Assembly (NCBI GenBank): GCA_963965975.1
Contig: OZ014414.1
Span: 2,331,501-2,395,500, forward strand
Reading direction: 5' to 3'
Source: Xestospongia bergquistia
Taxonomy: Eukaryota > Porifera > Demospongiae > Haplosclerida > Petrosiidae
DNA length: 64,000 nucleotides
The notes beneath the pieces are model-generated. The model was given only the letters and a program-made list of their open reading frames with translations, was not told the origin of the DNA and ran no database searches. The translations under genes were made by a program, and so were the position numbers. Position 1 is the first letter of the stretch. Each line of letters starts with the position of its first letter. This document shows positions 55,920-64,000 of this stretch, in pieces.

Positions 55920-56450
55920 ATACTTTCGAATGAAAATAATCCATTCCGTACTCTTCTATAGTGTTGCACATAGCAAAATATTAGGGGTTAATAAATTTAA
56001 GTACTTGCCTCTTGTATTCAAAAAATTTAAACATGTTAATTTTTTACGCGAAACTTTTGTAATGCCAAAGTTTCCCATGTGTGTGTGTCTCCACTTTTAT
56101 AAAGTATATGTATTATTATTATATTATTTAGAATTATGCCTATAGTTTAATTCAATAATTGAAAAATAGTTAGCATATTTGACACATGTCACATCAGTAT
56201 TACAAGATTTATTCAGCTATACTAATGATGAAGTACCTATATCTTTATTATGCTGTGCAATAGGACAACAATTATAGCATGTATATCTAATAATTCATGT
56301 ACTAAATTAATGTTATTAAAATTGGGAAATTTTGAATACGAAACTAACAAAACTTCCCTATTTATGCGTGTATCCAAAATAAAGTATTTCATCTGTGGAT
56401 ATCAATGAAACATTCATGTGTTTACTTTCAAACTTAAATTTTGTTTAACA
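55920..56450. other. Upstream region of the ankyrin locus
   Basis: No exon was identified, although the first ankyrin exon (56456) begins with a splice acceptor, so its 5' exon should lie upstream. Confidence 0.4.
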
Positions 56451-56455
56451 TATAG

Positions 56456-58982
56456 GGGCTCAAATTACTTGATGGTAGTAAAAAAGGGGATATTAACATT
56501 GTTAAAGAATGTCTGAATTGTGGAGCAGACGTCAACTTTACTGACCTTGTAAGTAAATGTCACAATTAATTTTACAGTCTTTCCTCCGATATTTTTAACC
56601 CTGTGCAATTTCTCAACATGTGTGTAGTATTTCTTATTCCAACAAACAGAATGATGTTTCAGCATTACATTATGCAGCTAAAAATAGGTGTCCACAGCTT
56701 GTGACTTATCTAATAGAAAAAGGTGCAAGAAAAGAGACCACTGATAGGGTATAATTATATAATATATAACTTTTTTGTCTGTATATATACGTATTTTTTA
56801 GGATTAATGATTGTATATGTATTTATACACAAATCTATAATGCTGCCATGTCACATAACTGTTATTTTAGTTTAAATGTTATTATTATTGAAGACAATCT
56901 TTAACTGTGTCACACTGTACTTTTGGTATTCTCCACAGTATTGTAGGAAGCCTCTGCACTGGGCAACTCTCAATCAGCATATGAGTGTTGTGTCAGTTTT
57001 ACTGAAAGCTAAAGTTGATGTCAACTGTAAAGACCTTGTAAGTTTTATTACAGTATTTCACATGTTTCCTTTCATATTTTTATTTTTTAGTACTCCAAAG
57101 GACCTTTACATTATGCAACTGCTAATGCAGATTACCAATTATTGGCTTTATTGATTGAAAATGAGGCAAATGTCAACCTTATAGATGGGGTGAGCTATTT
57201 AATTATGTTAACATGTCTTACAGCCAGTTCAAATCAACAAAACGTTTGTGATAGAAAAATAAATTTTTGTTGTTATTTTTATTTTTTAACAATAATATTT
57301 AGTATCTTTATTTCATAATTATGAACATTTCTAAGTATAATATTAGTTAGATATTCAACATGACAATAAAGAATGCTATTATATCAAAGCAATAGATAAT
57401 TTTTTTTACGTGTATTTTTTATAATAGGATGGAAATACTTCTTTGCATATTGCTACTTCTAAAGGGTATATAAAGGCAGTTTCTATCCTTCTAAAAAATA
57501 AAGCTAACATTGATGCTCAAAACATTGTAAGTATGTTAAATCTTTTTTTTTTATTTTTCCATCATTTTTGGGTTTATTGTCAATTTGTCGCATGTCAATA
57601 TTATAGAAAGTACTTTTTATTATACAGTGACGTCTTAATTTACAAAATGGTTATTTAGTTATGGGCAGACATATAACATTGTAATAATGAATTTACAATG
57701 TAAATATTAAGGATTATGGTTTAGGTTTTGGCCAAGAGTTCAGTATTAATTTCCTATTAATGTGATAATGTTATCCTGTTAGTCACATATACAAATAAAT
57801 ATACATACATTTTACTTTTAAAAGTCATTTCAAATTGCATGAAACAGAATGAGAGGTTGGTTTTAACAGGAACGTTTTATGTTGTATCTGGGGTTCATTT
57901 ATGTTAAATGAACCTAACCAAAGAGGAAACTATAAAAATTATCCACCAATGATTTTACTATTTTCTTTACAAATTGTCTAATTAAAACTTTTGACGTCAA
58001 ATGTAGAGACCTATGAATGGTATAAAATATCATAACTATAATACAGACTAGTCTACTGCTATGGCTCTGTTTAAGTTATGTTTTTATAACATTTCTATAA
58101 TAATAATAATAATAATATGCGTGTCACATATATTGTCATGATTGATCATCTCAACTAGAGGCCTGGCTTATCAACAGTGTCAATGTTCAATGTTATTTGT
58201 CTTGATTGTAGCAGATCTAAGTCATTCTTCTTTAATTGTTGTATTAGCTACAAATGTTTCCTTTAAGTAATGTTCTTAACCAAGTGTGCCAATATCTCAT
58301 GTGTATTGCTAATCTGGTATAATTTCATAGCTATAGATAAACACATTTTTATAATGGCCCTGTGGCTACTGCTATATTACAAATGTTGGCATTGATTATA
58401 TTTTAATCTTTGCTTCAGATTTGCTATAACTTGGAGGCAAAATTGTATATCTATAGTAAAATTCATTGCAAAAAATTGTATAATTTAAAATTTATTGCAA
58501 GATACTTTTTTCTAAAAATGTAAAAGTTCTCAGGTTTATAAAAATGTTTTAGTAAGTTTGAATGTGTAATTAAAATCTGTCACTCACATTCAAAGCACAT
58601 TGCTATGACTATCTAGAGTCATCATAAGTTTATTGTGTCCATGGTACATACATAAATAGAAAATATAATATTGAAATAATAGCAATGGTAGTAATGACAA
58701 TATTCTAAAGTCAATAATTCTATCATACCTATGTAGATGGGTGAAACTGCACTTCATATAGCTGCTGGAAAAGGACACACAACCACACTCACTGTGCTAT
58801 TGAAGTACAATCCAAAGTTGGATGTTCCTGACATAGTAAGAGTAACACAAACAACAACTTTACCCAATTCATTGTTGATATAATAGAATGGGTACACACC
58901 TATATTGAGAGCAAAAGACCGTGGTTATCTTAATGCCTTTGTTCTTTTATATAAAACAGGAGCTAACTTCTCCATGATAAAG
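56456..58982 (+). CDS. Ankyrin-repeat module 1, seven exons
   Basis: Exons: 56456-56548, 56650-56748, 56939-57037, 57091-57189, 57428-57526, 58737-58835, 58887-58982. All are phase 0 with GT/AG borders; five are exactly 99 nt, one 33-residue ankyrin repeat each. Examples are DVSALHYAAKNRCPQLVTYL, KPLHWATLNQHMSVVSVLLK, GPLHYATANADYQLLALLIE, GNTSLHIATSKGYIKAVSIL and GETALHIAAGKGHTTTLTVL. The first exon ends the capping repeat GLKLLDGSKKGDINIVKECL. The total is 228 residues. Ankyrin repeats mediate protein binding; the partner is unknown. After 58982 either a splice to module 2 or readthrough to a stop within 11 codons is possible. The first exon needs an unseen upstream exon. Confidence 0.8.
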
Positions 58983-60142
58983 GTTTGTAGTAAAGAAATA
59001 ATTCATGATTATTAAAATAATATTTGTGCATGCTATTACTATTTAAATTGATAATTGAATGTCATATATATATATATATATATAATTTATCATATATATG
59101 AAAATATTACAATAGTCAAAAATTGTGTTAATGGTTTTTATTTACTTGATCACACAGTAAAAAAATTAATGCTACGGTTAAGAAAGTGTAGAAGAAAAAG
59201 TAACTCAACTTTAGTTGGTTTCTGACCTTGATCAATAGAATTACAGATGATGGCAATTTTTGTATGCTATTTGTTATTGCATGTAATGATCGTAATAATG
59301 AATTAAAATTAAATAGCAATGCTCTTTATTTGAATTAGTATTCATACAGATTATTTGTTCTATGTGATACTATTCACTTTCTTTTAGCTTATATCCATAA
59401 ACAAAACAAGTTGCAGAAATATTTGTTGAATAATTATGTTAGCCCATTTTAAAACTTGCCAGTTTATTTATAAGATGTCAAACTTTTTTAAAAATTTAGC
59501 TAAGTAATTAGTACAGAACACACTCATATACTAAATATAATGAATATAAGCATCCTAAAATATTCATAATTGATAATATATAACCTAGGAGCTTAAATGC
59601 TTAGTTCCTTTGCAAACAATATAGCAACAACTTTATAGAGATTTCATGACATGCTTTATCCATTCTGTCATTGCTTGATGTATACATAATCGTTATAAAC
59701 AAACCAACCTGAGATTTTAAAAGACTAATGCTCTTTTATGGTGCAATATAGTAGCATGTCAGTATGATGTCATAATTTCAATGTAACACAATTCATCAAG
59801 TTATTTATTTGCTTAAATAAACAAAAAACTTGAAATTTTTGTATAAGATACATGTTGTATCACCCTTGGCCTAATACTCTTTTAAAAATTCCCAGAAAAA
59901 AATTTAAAAAAGAATTAAATTGGCAGTTTTGTATAACATGTTTAGACTACTGAACCATGATTAACATAACATATAATATATATTTTGTCTTTCCTTAATA
60001 AAAAAGTTAAATATATGACATTTTGAATTTAAAACCCCCCCAAAATTTCCTTGATTCCATCCAATAAACTATGACACTTGTAGATCTTTACATACATTTT
60101 ACAAGTGCATAGATGATTTTGTAACCACTTTTTTTCTATCAG
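58983..60142. other. Long intron or intergenic spacer between ankyrin modules
   Basis: It contains a (TA)n run near 59066-59087. 59580-59790 aligns loosely with 62940-63140, so the spacer is part of the duplicated module. No exon was seen. Confidence 0.5.
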
Positions 60143-60669
60143 AAGAAAGGTCTACCTTTTGCTTTAAAAATGGAAGAAATTGAATTATCTCTGGATAGCA
60201 TTAGTCTAGGAACTAATATCAACTGTATGGAAATGCTCAAACTAATTGATGGTAGTCAAAGAGGGGATATTAACACAGTTAAAGACTTTCTTAACTGTGG
60301 AGCAGACATCAACTTTGCTGACCCTGTAAGTAAAAGTCACTATTAATTTAAGAGTCTCTTTCCTCAATATTTTCTAACACTTCATTTATGTCAAAATGAT
60401 CATTATTTCTTATTCCCAATGAACAGTTTGGCCTATCACCATTACATTATGCTGCTAAAAATGGACATGAACAACTAGTGACTTTTCTATTGGAGAATGG
60501 TGCATTCAAGGAGATCACTGGCAGGGTATGATCTTTATGATATATAATTCTCTTTTGAGTTAGACTATTTTTCACACATATATCTTTTTTAATGATTAAT
60601 TACAATTGAATATATATCTACACATAGTTCTATAATGCTATCATTTCATATATACACACACACACACAG

Positions 60670-60721
<52 letters not shown>

Positions 60722-62725
60722 ATTATTATTTTAGTTTTTAACATAATTATCATTGAAAAAAATCTTAAAATGAGGCACATTGTCACTTCTATATACTCTA
60801 TAGTATTACAGGAAACCATTGCACTGGGCAACTCTTAATCAACATATAAGAGTTGTATCCATTTTATTAAAAGCTAAAGTTGATGCCAACTGTAAAGACC
60901 TTGTAAGTTATGCTACTAATTTATTGTATGCATTCCCTTTCATTCCTACATGTCAGTACTCTAAAGGACCTTTACATTATGCAACTGCTAATGCAGACTA
61001 CCAATTATTGGCTTTATTGATTGAGTATGAGACAGATATTGATCTTAATGATGGGGTAAGCTAATAAATTATATGAATAATTATTTAAAGTAGTAACCAT
61101 TGCAATTAAAGCAAGTTCAAAAACATTTCCAATTACTATTAATTTTGCTGTGACAGAAAGAATGTTTATTTTACTTTTTTGGTACCAATTCTATTAATTC
61201 TAAGTAGGTATGTATACAACTTAATAAAAGAAAATGTTATTGTATAAACAAGTAACAATTAATGGATAATTAATAATAATCAATAATATCATTAATATTT
61301 GTATTCTTTACATAATCAATGTCTTTTTAAAGGATGGAAATACTTCTTTGCATATTGCTACTTCTAAAGGCTATACAAAGGCAGTTTCTATTCTTCTAAA
61401 CAATAGAGCAAATGTTGATGCTCAAAACAATGTAAGTGTAATAAGTCTTTTTTAGCTTTTAATAATATTAGAGGGGGTTTGCGAATTTATTGCATTATAT
61501 TATTGATAAAAATAGATTTGGATTAAACAATGACACTTTACTGTAAGTAGTTGTGACCAGCTAACATTAATAAAAATGTATAAATAAATTTGCAATGCAA
61601 TAGGGAAAGGATTCAGTAATAATTTCATATTACAGTCTGTGTTACATAAGGGCTGAAAGGCTTGACAGCAGGCTTTTCGACAGTGTCAACATGCGATTGT
61701 GATTCAAATTTATTTATGCTTTATCATACTTGTGATATATAGTTAGAAAGATATTAGGGCTGTCTGTTGAGCCTATTCTAGTCTGTTATGCCAGTTTTCA
61801 TGTTTCAAGGTCATTGTAGTCTAGTGAGCCATCATTGGTAAAAACACCTTAATTCCTGCAGAGTAAAAGACAGACTAATATCAATTTTCATATTTCAATT
61901 AAGGCAATTAATTTTTACTTAGTATTATTAATTGAGTACACCAAAAAGTGATTGAGATCAATGATGATCTTGAAGAGTTGTAAGTATGCTAAACCATTTT
62001 TTAAAAACTTACTTCATATTATCAATAATATCGAATGAGCTTTTTATGCAGAGGAAAGACATTCTTAGAGACTGTTATATTTACTTTCATAGTCCAAAAG
62101 TGACAAGCTTGCTATGCCATTTTAAGGATTGTGCTTAGCTAGCTATAACTAGATATTTTAACCTGGAATAATTGAACAGCTATCTCAAAACATTAGTTAA
62201 ATTGGGACTGTGGTTAGTTCATACTAATAATGTTGAGATAGCTAGTACATTTATCTCAAATATCTTTGATTAAAAATTGTTCAGCTATGTTTGTAATAAA
62301 CAACAATCTAAAAGGCTATGAGACTTTAAAAATAAATTGAAATGATTAGAAAAACCTGGAAATCCCTTTCAAAATGTACTGCTTTTTATAGCCTAGTATC
62401 ATTATAACTCAATTACATATCCAAATTGAAAGTAGCAAATTTAATAATTAAAATGCTAATTATGAATATAGTGTCTCAAAATCAATAATTGTATCATATT
62501 ATGCAGATGGGTGAAACTGCTCTTCATATTGCTGCTAGAAAAGGTGACTTTGCAACACTCACTGTGCTACTGATGTATGATCCAAAGTTAGATGTTCTTG
62601 ATATAGTAAGATTAATATTGATAATAACTTTACCTTACTCATTCTTGATATAATAGATGGGGTACACAGCTATATTAAGAGCAAAAGACTGTGGTCATAC
62701 TACTTCATTTCTGCTTTTATCCCAA
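60143..62725 (+). CDS. Ankyrin-repeat module 2, seven exons
   Basis: Exons: 60143-60325, 60427-60525, 60804-60902, 60957-61055, 61333-61431, 62507-62605, 62657-62725; all phase 0, 249 residues. The first exon (183 nt) holds an ATG at 60170 (MEEIELSLDSISLGTNINC) before MLKLIDGSQRGDINTVKDFL. It also starts at an acceptor (ctatcag), so it may be internal or carry a 5' leader. The repeats parallel module 1: LSPLHYAAKNGHEQLVTFLL, KPLHWATLNQHIRVVSILLK, GPLHYATANADYQLLALLIE, GNTSLHIATSKGYTKAVSIL, GETALHIAARKGDFATLTVL. Exon-to-exon offsets from module 1 are 3770-3777 bases at the matching second and last exons. One long gene or two tandem genes are both possible. Confidence 0.82.
60653..60717. repeat. 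(AC)n/(TA)n microsatellite in an ankyrin intron
   Basis: acacacacacacacag followed by about 20 TA pairs. Open frames through it (IYIYIYIY) are not genes. Confidence 0.93.
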
Positions 62726-63951
62726 GTAAGAGATAACTTTTTAACTTGTTAATGCTTAAAGTAAAAAAAATATATCATATGATGCCATTTATTATTTTTG
62801 AAGTCATCATTGAAAGTGATTTTTGAAAAGTGATTCTGATATCTCTGTTTGTATGTGCTTGTATGTATTATACATTTTCAATAGGAGTGCCATTCTGAAC
62901 ATACCACTTAGCAGATTTATATTCAAAAAATGGAGCATGACAGCTTAAATTTCTAGTTCCCATTTGATAAATGAATAATCACAAGCTTATACAGATGTCT
63001 AGACAAGTTTTATCAGTTCTGCCATTGTCAACAGGTCAATAAGTATTATAAATCTCCAAACTTAAGAATTTAAAAAGACTTTGCTCAACAGCCACATGCT
63101 ATATTATGGAGCAATAGTGGTACATTAGTATAAATCCATTTAAACTTCATCAATCTATATATGTTTTAATCCCACACGAGATTTCATAAAGATAAGATCT
63201 TTTACAAATTCCCTAATTGGTGGTTTATGAATTGTGATAAATATTGCATTCACAATGAAGCTTACATGAAGATAAACACATTGTTAACTCTTAATTGTTG
63301 TAATGACATGAAGAAATAAATCTGAAATATCGCAAAAAATGCCCATCTTATGGCAAAATAATAAATAGATATTGAACCAATATATTATAAAAGTGTTTGA
63401 AATTGGTGCAACGTAAAGCCTGAAGTAACAATTACAACCATTATCTAAGACTACTGCCTCGACATATAATGGGTCTTCACCATCAATATGAGTTGTTACT
63501 AAGTGGTTAAAGGAACTCTGTAATTTTCTGCTTTATATTTTCTATGATAGATTATGTCACCTATTGTTCTATATGTCATATGATCCATACATATAAAATG
63601 TATTCACCTATAGTCCTCACAGCAGAGGGTTAATGCAGTTAGGCAACTTTGTATTTACCCTCAATTCACTTGGCCAATTCCTTAGGAATCACAATACATG
63701 GCCCTTCCACATTTGGGGACATATTACTAATACTACCTGTATTGTAAATCCAGAATTGTTGCGCTATATAACTCTTCATGTTTATTTTTAACAATGAAAA
63801 TATGACATTTATAATAAGAAAATTAGATTTTACACTAGTAAGACCTTCCTTTTTTAAGAAAAAATTCCAAATAAAAGATGAAACCAGTAAATCTCCACAT
63901 TGAACTCATTAATATATATATTATTTCATTAACATTTTCCTATTCTGTCAG
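62726..63951. other. Spacer between ankyrin modules 2 and 3
   Basis: No exon was seen. Its first part aligns with the spacer after module 1. Confidence 0.45.
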
Positions 63952-64000
63952 GAAAAAGATGTGACTGAATATGTTAGCCTAGGAGCTTATATCAATTATA
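63952..64000 (+). CDS. Start of ankyrin module 3 (cut by the window edge)
   Basis: After a good acceptor (tattctgtcag) the frame reads EKDVTEYVSLGAYINY. SLGAYINY resembles SLGTNINC in the first exon of module 2, and the position (63952) is about 3.8 kb after 60143, as expected for a third tandem module. Confidence 0.5.

Noticed and set aside
60635-60838. IYIYIYIY open frames on both strands
   Set aside because: They are translations of an (AC)n/(TA)n microsatellite inside an ankyrin intron.

Overview
The window is AT-rich, intron-bearing animal DNA and reads like a demosponge (Amphimedon-type) genome. The reasons are compact introns (one of 48 nt), secreted fibrinogen-like proteins with a Cys-rich 'HIWTY' C-terminal half, adhesion-GPCR exons, and ankyrin genes in which one exon equals one repeat. 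No rRNA, tRNA, CRISPR or prokaryotic operon was seen. The species call is inference.

0-14 kb: a minus-strand gene family of unknown function. One copy (2615-5688) gives a clean 10-exon, 687-residue model with helical, possibly death-fold, ends, a Ser/Thr/Pro-rich linker and a coiled coil. It is flanked by a decayed copy (1-2160), a truncated copy (7577-9070) and an inverted remnant (13.2-14.0 kb). The 3' copies arose by a segmental duplication (about 4481-7560 onto 7590-13135). Within the second segment a foldback element seeded an array of ~323-bp repeats with a dimeric higher-order pattern.

15.6-49.9 kb: a cluster of nine copies of the fibrinogen-like/HIWTY gene, of which only one (32487-33421, 277 residues) looks intact. 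The distal part is interleaved with four decayed adhesion-GPCR fragments on the minus strand. Two small, paralogous, two-exon Cys-rich membrane proteins (25934-26330 and 45006-45430) sit in the same cluster. The cluster is cut by LTR retrotransposons: a full-length but broken Ty3/gypsy element (18100-22574), a decayed gypsy (27.0-28.9 kb), a young but broken Ty1/copia element (34258-38321), and a gypsy integrase fragment (41.4-42.3 kb) that carries a perfect 43-bp palindrome.

50-56 kb: a small two-TM gene, a non-coding element with inverted ends and a ~753-bp tandem duplication, a foldback element and a coding remnant. 56.4-64 kb: a plus-strand ankyrin-repeat locus built from a ~3.8-kb tandem module, with two complete modules and the start of a third.

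Mechanistically, the intact products would be one secreted recognition-type protein, small membrane proteins and ankyrin scaffolds. Their neighbourhood resembles a fast-evolving, duplication-driven locus, but a shared pathway is inference only.
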